Positions 31,731 through 45,527 of a stretch of 64,000 bases of DNA are shown in pieces. Source of the stretch: Clavelina lepadiformis (taxonomy: Eukaryota > Chordata > Ascidiacea > Aplousobranchia > Clavelinidae). How positions within the stretch are numbered: position 1 is the first letter of the stretch; each line of letters starts with the position of its first letter. The stretch spans positions 14,634,501 through 14,698,500 of the forward strand of contig NC_135243.1 in assembly GCF_947623445.1 (NCBI RefSeq), read 5' to 3'. Position numbers and translations under genes: made by a program. Below the pieces are notes generated by a model, which searched no databases, was not told the origin of the DNA, and was given only the letters and a program-made list of their open reading frames with translations.

Positions 31731-34700
31731 GAATTTCCTATGCAATCGAATTAGAATTGGAAAGACCATTTTCTTTCATTTGAAATCGCCTACGACCATA
31801 CCAGGTTGAGTAGACCCGATCTCGTTCGATCTCGGAAGTTAAGCAACCTCGGGCCCTGTTAGTACTTGGATGGTTGACCGCCTGGGAATACCGGGTGTTG
31901 TAAGCATTTTAGTCATGCTGTATATTTCAATCAAATGTCTAGCAACTGTTTGCGTTTTTTAATTTCCTATGCAATCGAATTAGAATTGGAAAGACCATTT
32001 TCTTTCATTTGCAATCGCCTACGACCATACCAGGTTGAGTAGACCCGATCTCGTTCGATCTCGGAAGTTAAGCAACCTCGGGCCCTGTTAGTACTTGGAT
32101 GATTGACCGCCTGGGAATACCGGGTGTTGTAAGCATTGTAATCATGCTGTATATTTCAATCAAATGTCTAGCAACTGTTTGCATTTTTTAATTTCCTATG
32201 CAATCGAATTAGAATTGGAAAGACCATTTTCTTTCATTTGAAATCGCCTACGACCATACCAGGTTGAGTAGACTCGATCTCGTTCGATCTCAGAAGTTAA
32301 GCAACCTCGGGCCCTGTTAGTACTTGGATGATTGACCGCCTGGGAATACCGGGTGTTGTAAGCATTTTATTCATGCTGTATATTTCAATAAAATGTCTAG
32401 CAACTGTTTGCGTTTTTTGAATTTCCTATGCAATCGAATTCTAATTGAAAATGCCCTTTTCTTTTTTTTGAAATCGCCTACGACCATACCAGGTTGAGTA
32501 TACCCGATCTCGGAAGTTAAGCAACCTCGGGCCTTGTTAGTACTTGGATGGGTGACCGCTTGGGAATACCGGGTGTTGTAAGCATTTTAGTCATGCTGTA
32601 TATTTCAATTCAATTTTTAGCAACTATTTGCTTATTTGAATTTCCCATGCAATCGAATTAGAATTCATAAAGCCATTTTTATTCTTTTGAAATCGCCTAC
32701 GACCATACCAGGTTGAGTAGACCCGATCTCGTTCGATCTCGGAAGTTAAGCAACCTCGGGCCCGGTTAGTACTTGGATGGGTGACCGCCTGGGAATACCG
32801 GGTGCTGTAAGCATTTTAATCATGCTGTATATTTCAATTAAATTTTTAGCAACTATTTGCTTTTTTGAATTTCCTATGCAATCGATTTAGAATTGAAAAG
32901 GCCATTTTATTTCTTTTGAAATCGCCTACGACCATACCAGGTTGAGCAGACCTTATCTCGTTTGATCTCGGATGTTAAGTAACCTCGGGCCCTGTTAGTA
33001 CTTGGATGGTTGACCGCCTGGGAATACCGGGTATTGTAAGCATTTTAGTCATGCTGTATATTTCAATTATTTTTATAGCAACTGTTTGCGTTTTTGTATT
33101 TCTTATGCAATCGAATTATAATTGAAAATGCCATTTTCTTTCTTTTGAAATTGCCTACGACCATACCGGGTTGAATAGACCCGTTCTCGTTCGATCTCGG
33201 AAGTTAAGCAACCTCGGGCCCGGTTAGTACTTGGATGGGTGACCGCCTGGGAATACCGTGTGTTGTAAGCATTTTAGTCATGCTGTATATTTCAATCAAA
33301 TTTATAGCAACTATTTGCTTTTTTGAATTTCCTATGCAATCGAATTAGAATTGGAAAGACCATTTTCTTTCATTTGAAATCGTCTACGTCCATACCAGGT
33401 TGAGTAGACCCGATCTCGTTCGATCTCGGAAGTTAAGCAACCTCGGGCCCGGTTAATACTTGGATGGGTGACCGCCTGGGAATAACGGGTGTTTTAAGCA
33501 TTTTAGTCATGCTGTATATTTCAATTAAATTTATAGCAACTATTTGCTTTTTTGAATTTCCTATGCAATCGAATTAGAATTGGAAAGATCATTTTCTTTC
33601 ATTTGAAATCGCCTACGACCATACCAGGTTGAGTAGACCCGATCTCGTTCGATCTCGGAAGTTAAGCAACCTCGTGCCCTGTTAGTACTTGGATGGTTGA
33701 CCGCCTGGGAATACCGGGTGTTGTAAGCATTTTAGTCATGCTGTATATTTCAATCAAATGTCTAGCAACTGTTTGCGTTTTTTAATTTCCTATGCAATCG
33801 AATTCTAATTGAAAATGTCCTTTTCTTTTTTTTGAAATCGCCTACGACCATACCAGGTTGAGTATACCCGATCTCGGAAGTTAAGCAACCTCGGGCCCTG
33901 TTAGTACTTGGATGGGTGACCGCCTGGGAATACCGGGTGTTGTAAGCATTTTAGTCATGCTGTATATTTCAATTCAATTTTTAGCAACTATTTGCTTTTT
34001 TGAATTTCCTATGCAATCGAATTAGAATTCATAAAGCCATTTTTATTCTTTTGAAATCGCCTACGACCATACCAGGTTGAGTAAACCCGATCTCGTTCGA
34101 TCTCGGAAGTTAAGCAACCTCGGGCCCGGTTAGTACTTGGATGGGTGACCGCCTGGGAATACCGGGTGCTGTAAGCATTTTAATCATGCTGTATATTTCA
34201 ATTAAATTTTTAGCAACTATTTGCTTTTTTGAATTTCCTATGCAATCGAATTAGAATTGGAAAGACCATTTTCTTTCATTTGAAATCGCCTACGACCATA
34301 CCAGGTTGAGTAGACCCGATCTCGTTCGATCTCGGAAGTTAAGCAACCTCGGGCTCTGTTAGTACTTGGATGGGTGACCGCCTGGGTATACCGGGTGTTG
34401 TAAGCATTTTAGTCATGCTGTATATTTCAATCAAATGTCTAGCAACTGTTTGCGTTTTTTAATTTCCTATGCAATCGAATTAGAATTGGAAAGACCATTT
34501 TCTTTCATTTGCAATCGCCTACGACCATACCAGGTTGAGTAGACCCGATCTCGTTCGATCTCGGAAGTTAAGCAACCTCGGGCCCTGTTAGTACTTGGAT
34601 GATTGACCGCCTGGGAATACCGGGTGTTGTAAGCATTTTAATCATGCTGTATATTTCAATCAAATGTCTAGCAACTGTTTGCATTTTTTAATGTCCTATG

Positions 34701-35652
34701 CAATCGAATTAGAATTGGAAAGACCATTTTCTTTCATTTGAAATCGCCTACGACCATACCAGGTTGAGTAGACCCGATCTCGTTCGATCTCGGAAGTTAA
34801 GCAACCTCGGGCCCTGTTAGTACTTGGATGATTGACCGCCTGGGAATACCGTGTGTTGTAAGCATTTTAATCATGCTGTATATTTCAATCAAATGTCTAG
34901 CAACTGTTTGCGTTTTTTAATTTCCTATGCAATCCAATTAGAATTGAAAATGCCCTTTTCTTTTTTTTGAAATCGCCTACGACCATACCAGGTTGAGTAT
35001 ACCCGATCTCGGAAGTTAAGCAACCTCGGGCCCTGTTAGTACTTGGATGGGTGACCGCCTGGGAATACCGGGTGTTGTAAGCATTTTAGTCATGCTGTAT
35101 ATTTCAATTCAATTTTTTGGAAACTATTTGCTTTTTTGAATTTCCTATGCAATCGAACTTGAATTCATAAAGCCATTTTTATTCTTTTGAAATCGCCTAC
35201 GACCATACCAGGTTGAGTAGACCTGATCTCGTTCGATCTCGGAAGTTAAGCAACCTCGGTCCCTGTTAGTACTTGGATGGGTGACCGCCTGGGAATACCG
35301 TGTTTTGTAAGAGTTTTAGTCATGCTGTATACTTCAATTATTTTTATAACATCTGTTTACTTTTTTGAATTTCCTATGCAATCGAATTAGAATTGAAAAT
35401 GCCATTTTCTTTCATTTGAAATCACCTACGACCATAACAGAATGAGTAGACCCGATCTCGTTCGATCTCGGAAGTTAAGCAACCTCGGGCCCGGTTAGTA
35501 CTTGGATGGGTGACCGCCTGAGAATAACGGGTGTTGTAAGCCTTTTAGTCATGCTGTATATTTCATTTCAATTTTTAGCAACTATTTGCTTTTTTAAATT
35601 TCCTATGCAATCGAATTAGAATTGATAAAGCCATTTTCTTTCTTTTGAAATC

Positions 35653-35770
35653 GCCTACGACCATACCAGGTTGAGTAGACCTGATCTCGTTCGATCTCAG
35701 AAGTTAAGCAACCTCGGGCCCGGGTAATACTAGGATGGGTGACCGCCTGGGAATACCGGGTGTTGTAAGC
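35653..35770 (+). pseudogene. 5S copy with altered promoter and no T4 terminator
   Basis: The intermediate element reads CCCGGGTAATACTAGG for CCCGGTTAGTACTTGG, and the gene is followed by ACTCTATTC instead of ATTTTAGTC, so no four-T run is present. Its duplicates are 40207, 44083 and 47282. Transcription, if any, would have to stop at the T6 run of the spacer. A pseudogene status is inferred from sequence alone. Confidence 0.65.
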
Positions 35771-36340
35771 ACTCTATTCATGCTGTATATTTCAATCAAA
35801 TTTATAGCAACTATTTGCTTTTTTGAATTTCCTATGCAATCGAATTTGATTTGGAAAGACCATTTTTCTTCATTTGAAATCGTCTACGACCATACCAGTT
35901 TGGGTAGACCCGATCTCGTTCGATCTCGGAAGTTAAGCAACCTCGTGCCCGGTTAGTACTTGGATGGGTGACCAGCTGGGAATACCAGGTGCTGTAAGCA
36001 TTTTAGTCATGCTGTATACTTCAATTAAATTTTTAGCAACTATTTGCTTTTTTTGAATTTCCTATGCAATCGAATTAGAAGTGAAAATGTCATTTTCTTT
36101 CTTTTGAAATTGCCTACGACCATACCGGGTTGAGTAGACCCGATCTCGTTCGATCTCGGAAGTTAAGCAACCTCGGGCTCGGTTAGTACTTGGATGGGTG
36201 ACCGCCTGGGAATACCGGGTGTTGTAAGCATTTTAGTCATGCTGTATAATTCAATTAAATTTATAACATCTGTTTACTTTTTTGAATTTCCTATGCAATC
36301 GAATTAGAATTCATAATAACATTTTCTTTCATTTGAAATC

Positions 36341-36458
36341 GCCTACGACCATACCAGGTTGAGTAAACCCGATCTCGTTCGATCTCGGAAGTTAAGCAAC
36401 CTCGTGCCCGGTTAGTACTTGGATGGGTGAATAGCTGGGAATACCAGGTGCTGTAAGC
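36341..36458 (+). pseudogene. 5S copy with destroyed C box
   Basis: GGATGGGTGACCGCCTGGG has become GGATGGGTGAATAGCTGGG, removing the CC that closes the helix V hairpin and part of the C box. It also has CTCGTGCCC and ATACCAGGTG, which disturb helix IV. The duplicates are at 40895, 44771 and 47970. A functional product is unlikely. Confidence 0.65.
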
Positions 36459-36865
36459 ATTTTAGTCATGCTGTATACTTCAATTAAATTTTTAGCAACT
36501 ATTTGCTTTTTTTGAATTTCCTATGCAATCGAATTAGAATTGAAAATGCCATTTTCTTTCTTTTGAAATAGCCTACGACCATACCAGGTTGAGTAGACCT
36601 GATCTCGTTCGATTTCGGAAGTTAAGCAACCTCGGGCCCTGTTAGTACTTGGATGGGTGACCGCCTGGGAATACCGGGTGTTGTAAGCATTTTATTCATG
36701 CTGTATATTTCAATCAAATTTATGGCAACTATTTGCTTTTTTGAATTTCCTATGCAATCGAATTAGATTTGGAAAGACCATTTTTCTTCATTTGAAATCG
36801 TCTACGACCATACCAGTTTGAGTAGACCCGATCTCGTTCGATCTTGGAAGTTAAGCAACCTCGGG

Positions 36866-39800
36866 CCCTGTTAGTACTTGGATGATTGACCGCCTGGGAA
36901 TACCGGGTGTTGTAAGCATTTTATTCATGCTGTATATTTCAATAAAATGTCTAGCAACTGTTTGCGTTTTTTGAATTTCCTATGCAATCGAATTCTAATT
37001 GAAAATGCCCTTTTCTTTTTTTTGAAATCGCCTACGACCATACCAGGTTGAGTATACCCGATCTCGGAAGTTAAGCAACCTCGGGCCTTGTTAGTACTTG
37101 GATGGGTGACCGCTTGGGAATACCGGGTGTTGTAAGCATTTTAGTCATGCTGTATATTTCAATTCAATTTTTAGCAACTATTTGCTTATTTGAATTTCCC
37201 ATGCAATCGAATTAGAATTCATAAAGCCATTTTTATTCTTTTGAAATCGCCTACGACCATACCAGGTTGAGTAGACCCGATCTCGTTCGATCTCGGAAGT
37301 TAAGCAACCTCGGGCCCGGTTAGTACTTGGATGGGTGACCGCCTGGGAATACCGGGTGCTGTAAGCATTTTAATCATGCTGTATATTTCAATTAAATTTT
37401 TAGCAACTATTTGCTTTTTTGAATTTCCTATGCAATCGATTTAGAATTGAAAAGGCCATTTTATTTCTTTTGAAATCGCCTACGACCATACCAGGTTGAG
37501 CAGACCTTATCTCGTTTGATCTCGGATGTTAAGTAACCTCGGGCCCTGTTAGTACTTGGATGGTTGACCGCCTGGGAATACCGGGTATTGTAAGCATTTT
37601 AGTCATGCTGTATATTTCAATTATTTTTATAGCAACTGTTTGCGTTTTTGTATTTCTTATGCAATCGAATTATAATTGAAAATGCCATTTTCTTTCTTTT
37701 GAAATTGCCTACGACCATACCGGGTTGAATAGACCCGTTCTCGTTCGATCTCGGAAGTTAAGCAACCTCGGGCCCGGTTAGTACTTGGATGGGTGACCGC
37801 CTGGGAATACCGTGTGTTGTAAGCATTTTAGTCATGCTGTATATTTCAATCAAATTTATAGCAACTATTTGCTTTTTTGAATTTCCTATGCAATCGAATT
37901 AGAATTGGAAAGACCATTTTCTTTCATTTGAAATCGTCTACGTCCATACCAGGTTGAGTAGACCCGATCTCGTTCGATCTCGGAAGTTAAGCAACCTCGG
38001 GCCCGGTTAATACTTGGATGGGTGACCGCCTGGGAATAACGGGTGTTTTAAGCATTTTAGTCATGCTGTATATTTCAATTAAATTTATAGCAACTATTTG
38101 CTTTTTTGAATTTCCTATGCAATCGAATTAGAATTGGAAAGATCATTTTCTTTCATTTGAAATCGCCTACGACCATACCAGGTTGAGTAGACCCGATCTC
38201 GTTCGATCTCGGAAGTTAAGCAACCTCGTGCCCTGTTAGTACTTGGATGGTTGACCGCCTGGGAATACCGGGTGTTGTAAGCATTTTAGTCATGCTGTAT
38301 ATTTCAATCAAATGTCTAGCAACTGTTTGCGTTTTTTAATTTCCTATGCAATCGAATTCTAATTGAAAATGTCCTTTTCTTTTTTTTGAAATCGCCTACG
38401 ACCATACCAGGTTGAGTATACCCGATCTCGGAAGTTAAGCAACCTCGGGCCCTGTTAGTACTTGGATGGGTGACCGCCTGGGAATACCGGGTGTTGTAAG
38501 CATTTTAGTCATGCTGTATATTTCAATTCAATTTTTAGCAACTATTTGCTTTTTTGAATTTCCTATGCAATCGAATTAGAATTCATAAAGCCATTTTTAT
38601 TCTTTTGAAATCGCCTACGACCATACCAGGTTGAGTAAACCCGATCTCGTTCGATCTCGGAAGTTAAGCAACCTCGGGCCCGGTTAGTACTTGGATGGGT
38701 GACCGCCTGGGAATACCGGGTGCTGTAAGCATTTTAATCATGCTGTATATTTCAATTAAATTTTTAGCAACTATTTGCTTTTTTGAATTTCCTATGCAAT
38801 CGAATTAGAATTGGAAAGACCATTTTCTTTCATTTGAAATCGCCTACGACCATACCAGGTTGAGTAGACCCGATCTCGTTCGATCTCGGAAGTTAAGCAA
38901 CCTCGGGCTCTGTTAGTACTTGGATGGGTGACCGCCTGGGTATACCGGGTGTTGTAAGCATTTTAGTCATGCTGTATATTTCAATCAAATGTCTAGCAAC
39001 TGTTTGCGTTTTTTAATTTCCTATGCAATCGAATTAGAATTGGAAAGACCATTTTCTTTCATTTGCAATCGCCTACGACCATACCAGGTTGAGTAGACCC
39101 GATCTCGTTCGATCTCGGAAGTTAAGCAACCTCGGGCCCTGTTAGTACTTGGATGATTGACCGCCTGGGAATACCGGGTGTTGTAAGCATTTTAATCATG
39201 CTGTATATTTCAATCAAATGTCTAGCAACTGTTTGCATTTTTTAATGTCCTATGCAATCGAATTAGAATTGGAAAGACCATTTTCTTTCATTTGAAATCG
39301 CCTACGACCATACCAGGTTGAGTAGACCCGATCTCGTTCGATCTCGGAAGTTAAGCAACCTCGGGCCCTGTTAGTACTTGGATGATTGACCGCCTGGGAA
39401 TACCGTGTGTTGTAAGCATTTTAATCATGCTGTATATTTCAATCAAATGTCTAGCAACTGTTTGCGTTTTTTAATTTCCTATGCAATCCAATTAGAATTG
39501 AAAATGCCCTTTTCTTTTTTTTGAAATCGCCTACGACCATACCAGGTTGAGTATACCCGATCTCGGAAGTTAAGCAACCTCGGGCCCTGTTAGTACTTGG
39601 ATGGGTGACCGCCTGGGAATACCGGGTGTTGTAAGCATTTTAGTCATGCTGTATATTTCAATTCAATTTTTTGGAAACTATTTGCTTTTTTGAATTTCCT
39701 ATGCAATCGAACTTGAATTCATAAAGCCATTTTTATTCTTTTGAAATCGCCTACGACCATACCAGGTTGAGTAGACCTGATCTCGTTCGATCTCGGAAGT

Positions 39801-41419
39801 TAAGCAACCTCGGTCCCTGTTAGTACTTGGATGGGTGACCGCCTGGGAATACCGTGTTTTGTAAGAGTTTTAGTCATGCTGTATACTTCAATTATTTTTA
39901 TAACATCTGTTTACTTTTTTGAATTTCCTATGCAATCGAATTAGAATTGAAAATGCCATTTTCTTTCATTTGAAATCACCTACGACCATAACAGAATGAG
40001 TAGACCCGATCTCGTTCGATCTCGGAAGTTAAGCAACCTCGGGCCCGGTTAGTACTTGGATGGGTGACCGCCTGAGAATAACGGGTGTTGTAAGCCTTTT
40101 AGTCATGCTGTATATTTCATTTCAATTTTTAGCAACTATTTGCTTTTTTAAATTTCCTATGCAATCGAATTAGAATTGATAAAGCCATTTTCTTTCTTTT
40201 GAAATCGCCTACGACCATACCAGGTTGAGTAGACCTGATCTCGTTCGATCTCAGAAGTTAAGCAACCTCGGGCCCGGGTAATACTAGGATGGGTGACCGC
40301 CTGGGAATACCGGGTGTTGTAAGCACTCTATTCATGCTGTATATTTCAATCAAATTTATAGCAACTACTTGCTTTTTTGAATTTCCTATGCAATCGAATT
40401 TGATTTGGAAAGACCATTTTTCTTCATTTGAAATCGTCTACGACCATACCAGTTTGGGTAGACCCGATCTCGTTCGATCTCGGAAGTTAAGCAACCTCGT
40501 GCCCGGTTAGTACTTGGATGGGTGACCAGCTGGGAATACCAGGTGCTGTAAGCATTTTAGTCATGCTGTATACTTCAATTAAATTTTTAGCAACTATTTG
40601 CTTTTTTTGAATTTCCTATGCAATCGAATTAGAAGTGAAAATGTCATTTTCTTTCTTTTGAAATTGCCTACGACCATACCGGGTTGAGTAGACCCGATCT
40701 CGTTCGATCTCGGAAGTTAAGCAACCTCGGGCTCGGTTAGTACTTGGATGGGTGACCGCCTGGGAATACCGGGTGTTGTAAGCATTTTAGTCATGCTGTA
40801 TAATTCAATTAAATTTATAACATCTGTTTACTTTTTTGAATTTCCTATGCAATCGAATTAGAATTCATAATAACATTTTCTTTCATTTGAAATCGCCTAC
40901 GACCATACCAGGTTGAGTAAACCCGATCTCGTTCGATCTCGGAAGTTAAGCAACCTCGTGCCCGGTTAGTACTTGGATGGGTGAATAGCTGGGAATACCA
41001 GGTGCTGTAAGCATTTTAGTCATGCTGTATACTTCAATTAAATTTTTAGCAACTATTTGCTTTTTTTGAATTTCCTATGCAATCGAATTAGAATTGAAAA
41101 TGCCATTTTCTTTCTTTTGAAATAGCCTACGACCATACCAGGTTGAGTAGACCTGATCTCGTTCGATTTCGGAAGTTAAGCAACCTCGGGCCCTGTTAGT
41201 ACTTGGATGGGTGACCGCCTGGGAATACCGGGTGTTGTAAGCATTTTATTCATGCTGTATATTTCAATCAAATTTATGGCAACTATTTGCTTTTTTGAAT
41301 TTCCTATGCAATCGAATTAGATTTGGAAAGACCATTTTTCTTCATTTGAAATCGTCTACGACCATACCAGTTTGAGTAGACCCGATCTCGTTCGATCTTG
41401 GAAGTTAAGCAACCTCGGG
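36866..41419 (+). repeat. 4,554-bp tandem duplication, copy 2 (20 units)
   Basis: Second copy of 32312-36865, ending inside gene 41354. Confidence 0.88.
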
Positions 41420-41700
41420 CCCTGTTAGTACTTGGATGGGTGACCGCCTGGGAATACCGGGTGTTGTAAGCATTTTAGTCATGCTGTTTATTTCAATTCA
41501 ATTTTTAGCAACTATTTGCTTTTTTGAATTTCCTATGCAATCGAATTAGAATTGATAAAGCCATTTTTATTCTTTTGAAATCGCCTACGACCATACCAGG
41601 TTGAGTAAACCCGATCTCGTTCGATCTCGGAAGTTAAGCAACCTCGGGCCCGGTTAGTACTTGGATGGGTGACCGCCTGGGAATACCGTGTGTTGTAAGC
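37030..41700 (+). rRNA. 5S rRNA gene array, 21 copies
   Basis: First bases: 37030, 37249, 37478, 37707, 37936, 38165, 38394, 38613, 38842, 39071, 39300, 39529, 39749, 39978, 40207, 40436, 40666, 40895, 41125, 41354, 41583. Deletion variants are 37030, 38394 and 39529. Gene 41583 is a junction hybrid: its 5' half (GAGTAAACCC) is of the 45459 type and its 3' half (CCGTGTGTTG) of the 37707 type. Confidence 0.95.
37776..41651 (+). repeat. 3,876-bp tandem duplication, copy 1 (17 units)
   Basis: Genes 37936 to 41583 recur exactly 3,876 bp later as 41812 to 45459, including every class marker between. The junction lies inside gene 41583 between about nucleotides 36 and 102. Boundaries given here are the middle of that interval. 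Confidence 0.85.
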
Positions 41701-44700
41701 ATTTTAGTCATGCTGTATATTTCAATCAAATTTATAGCAACTATTTGCTTTTTTGAATTTCCTATGCAATCGAATTAGAATTGGAAAGACCATTTTCTTT
41801 CATTTGAAATCGTCTACGTCCATACCAGGTTGAGTAGACCCGATCTCGTTCGATCTCGGAAGTTAAGCAACCTCGGGCCCGGTTAATACTTGGATGGGTG
41901 ACCGCCTGGGAATAACGGGTGTTTTAAGCATTTTAGTCATGCTGTATATTTCAATTAAATTTATAGCAACTATTTGCTTTTTTGAATTTCCTATGCAATC
42001 GAATTAGAATTGGAAAGATCATTTTCTTTCATTTGAAATCGCCTACGACCATACCAGGTTGAGTAGACCCGATCTCGTTCGATCTCGGAAGTTAAGCAAC
42101 CTCGTGCCCTGTTAGTACTTGGATGGTTGACCGCCTGGGAATACCGGGTGTTGTAAGCATTTTAGTCATGCTGTATATTTCAATCAAATGTCTAGCAACT
42201 GTTTGCGTTTTTTAATTTCCTATGCAATCGAATTCTAATTGAAAATGTCCTTTTCTTTTTTTTGAAATCGCCTACGACCATACCAGGTTGAGTATACCCG
42301 ATCTCGGAAGTTAAGCAACCTCGGGCCCTGTTAGTACTTGGATGGGTGACCGCCTGGGAATACCGGGTGTTGTAAGCATTTTAGTCATGCTGTATATTTC
42401 AATTCAATTTTTAGCAACTATTTGCTTTTTTGAATTTCCTATGCAATCGAATTAGAATTCATAAAGCCATTTTTATTCTTTTGAAATCGCCTACGACCAT
42501 ACCAGGTTGAGTAAACCCGATCTCGTTCGATCTCGGAAGTTAAGCAACCTCGGGCCCGGTTAGTACTTGGATGGGTGACCGCCTGGGAATACCGGGTGCT
42601 GTAAGCATTTTAATCATGCTGTATATTTCAATTAAATTTTTAGCAACTATTTGCTTTTTTGAATTTCCTATGCAATCGAATTAGAATTGGAAAGACCATT
42701 TTCTTTCATTTGAAATCGCCTACGACCATACCAGGTTGAGTAGACCCGATCTCGTTCGATCTCGGAAGTTAAGCAACCTCGGGCTCTGTTAGTACTTGGA
42801 TGGGTGACCGCCTGGGAATACCGGGTGTTGTAAGCATTTTAGTCATGCTGTATATTTCAATCAAATGTCTAGCAACTGTTTGCGTTTTTTAATTTCCTAT
42901 GCAATCGAATTAGAATTGGAAAGACCATTTTCTTTCATTTGCAATCGCCTACGACCATACCAGGTTGAGTAGACCCGATCTCGTTCGATCTCGGAAGTTA
43001 AGCAACCTCGGGCCCTGTTAGTACTTGGATGATTGACCGCCTGGGAATACCGGGTGTTGTAAGCATTTTAATCATGCTGTATATTTCAATCAAATGTCTA
43101 GCAACTGTTTGCATTTTTTAATTTCCTATGCAATCGAATTAGAATTGGAAAGACCATTTTCTTTCATTTGAAATCGCCTACGACCATACCAGGTTGAGTA
43201 GACCCGATCTCGTTCGATCTCGGAAGTTAAGCAACCTCGGGCCCTGTTAGTACTTGGATGATTGACCGCCTGGGAATACCGTGTGTTGTAAGCATTTTAA
43301 TCATGCTGTATATTTCAATCAAATGTCTAGCAACTGTTTGCGTTTTTTAATTTCCTATGCAATCCAATTAGAATTGAAAATGCCCTTTTCTTTTTTTTGA
43401 AATCGCCTACGACCATACCAGGTTGAGTATACCCGATCTCGGAAGTTAAGCAACCTCGGGCCCTGTTAGTACTTGGATGGGTGACCGCCTGGGAATACCG
43501 GGTGTTGTAAGCATTTTAGTCATGCTGTATATTTCAATTCAATTTTTTGGAAACTATTTGCTTTTTTGAATTTCCTATGCAATCGAACTTGAATTCATAA
43601 AGCCATTTTTATTCTTTTGAAATCGCCTACGACCATACCAGGTTGAGTAGACCTGATCTCGTTCGATCTCGGAAGTTAAGCAACCTCGGTCCCTGTTAGT
43701 ACTTGGATGGGTGACCGCCTGGGAATACCGTGTTTTGTAAGAGTTTTAGTCATGCTGTATACTTCAATTATTTTTATAACATCTGTTTACTTTTTTGAAT
43801 TTCCTATGCAATCGAATTAGAATTGAAAATGCCATTTTCTTTCATTTGAAATCACCTACGACCATAACAGAATGAGTAGACCCGATCTCGTTCGATCTCG
43901 GAAGTTAAGCAACCTCGGGCCCGGTTAGTACTTGGATGGGTGACCGCCTGAGAATAACGGGTGTTGTAAGCCTTTTAGTCATGCTGTATATTTCATTTCA
44001 ATTTTTAGCAACTATTTGCTTTTTTAAATTTCCTATGCAATCGAATTAGAATTGATAAAGCCATTTTCTTTCTTTTGAAATCGCCTACGACCATACCAGG
44101 TTGAGTAGACCTGATCTCGTTCGATCTCAGAAGTTAAGCAACCTCGGGCCCGGGTAATACTAGGATGGGTGACCGCCTGGGAATACCGGGTGTTGTAAGC
44201 ACTCTATTCATGCTGTATATTTCAATCAAATTTATAGCAACTATTTGCTTTTTTGAATTTCCTATGCAATCGAATTTGATTTGGAAAGACCATTTTTCTT
44301 CATTTGAAATCGTCTACGACCATACCAGTTTGGGTAGACCCGATCTCGTTCGATCTCGGAAGTTAAGCAACCTCGTGCCCGGTTAGTACTTGGATGGGTG
44401 ACCAGCTGGGAATACCAGGTGCTGTAAGCATTTTAGTCATGCTGTATACTTCAATTAAATTTTTAGCAACTATTTGCTTTTTTTGAATTTCCTATGCAAT
44501 CGAATTAGAAGTGAAAATGTCATTTTCTTTCTTTTGAAATTGCCTACGACCATACCGGGTTGAGTAGACCCGATCTCGTTCGATCTCGGAAGTTAAGCAA
44601 CCTCGGGCTCGGTTAGTACTTGGATGGGTGACCGCCTGGGAATACCGGGTGTTGTAAGCATTTTAGTCATGCTGTATAATTCAATTAAATTTATAACATC

Positions 44701-45527
44701 TGTTTACTTTTTTGAATTTCCTATGCAATCGAATTAGAATTCATAATAACATTTTCTTTCATTTGAAATCGCCTACGACCATACCAGGTTGAGTAAACCC
44801 GATCTCGTTCGATCTCGGAAGTTAAGCAACCTCGTGCCCGGTTAGTACTTGGATGGGTGAATAGCTGGGAATACCAGGTGCTGTAAGCATTTTAGTCATG
44901 CTGTATACTTCAATTAAATTTTTAGCAACTATTTGCTTTTTTTGAATTTCCTATGCAATCGAATTAGAATTGAAAATGCCATTTTCTTTCTTTTGAAATA
45001 GCCTACGACCATACCAGGTTGAGTAGACCTGATCTCGTTCGATTTCGGAAGTTAAGCAACCTCGGGCCCTGTTAGTACTTGGATGGGTGACCGCCTGGGA
45101 ATACCGGGTGTTGTAAGCATTTTATTCATGCTGTATATTTCAATCAAATTTATGGCAACTATTTGCTTTTTTGAATTTCCTATGCAATCGAATTAGATTT
45201 GGAAAGACCATTTTTCTTCATTTGAAATCGTCTACGACCATACCAGTTTGAGTAGACCCGATCTCGTTCGATCTTGGAAGTTAAGCAACCTCGGGCCCTG
45301 TTAGTACTTGGATGGGTGACCGCCTGGGAATACCGGGTGTTGTAAGCATTTTAGTCATGCTGTATATTTCAATTCAATTTTTAGCAACTATTTGCTTTTT
45401 TGAATTTCCTATGCAATCGAATTAGAATTGATAAAGCCATTTTTATTCTTTTGAAATCGCCTACGACCATACCAGGTTGAGTAAACCCGATCTCGTTCGA
45501 TCTCGGAAGTTAAGCAACCTCGGGCCC
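41652..45527 (+). repeat. 3,876-bp tandem duplication, copy 2 (17 units)
   Basis: Second copy of 37776-41651. It diverges in gene 45459, where GGGAAGAACGGGTGCTG replaces GGGAATACCGTGTGTTG. Confidence 0.85.

Larger units (their letters stand above)
29518..33728 (+). rRNA. 5S rRNA gene array, 19 copies
   Basis: First bases: 29518, 29747, 29976, 30195, 30424, 30653, 30882, 31111, 31340, 31559, 31788, 32017, 32246, 32476, 32695, 32924, 33153, 33382, 33611. Deletion variants are 29976, 31340 and 32476. Gene 29747 has a fully paired helix I. Gene 31559 matches the array consensus. Gene 32017 lacks the T4 terminator. Genes 30882 and 33382 read GTCTACGTCC at the 5' end. Confidence 0.95.
32312..36865 (+). 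repeat. 4,554-bp tandem duplication, copy 1 (20 units)
   Basis: Genes 32476 to 36800 recur exactly 4,554 bp later as 37030 to 41354. The junctions fall in genes 32246, 36800 and 41354 between about gene nucleotides 48 and 85, shown by the switch between GATTGACC and GGGTGACC. The two copies look almost identical; one visible difference is TATTTGC versus TACTTGC near 35815 and 40368. Confidence 0.88.
33840..36917 (+). rRNA. 5S rRNA gene array, 14 copies
   Basis: First bases: 33840, 34059, 34288, 34517, 34746, 34975, 35195, 35424, 35653, 35882, 36112, 36341, 36571, 36800. Deletion variants are 33840 and 34975. Gene 35195 ends TTTTGTAAGAG, damaging helix I. Gene 35653 has CCCGGGTAATACTAGG and lacks the T4 stop. 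Gene 36341 has GGGTGAATAGCTGGG, which destroys the C box. These defective types are then multiplied four times by the nested duplications. Confidence 0.95.
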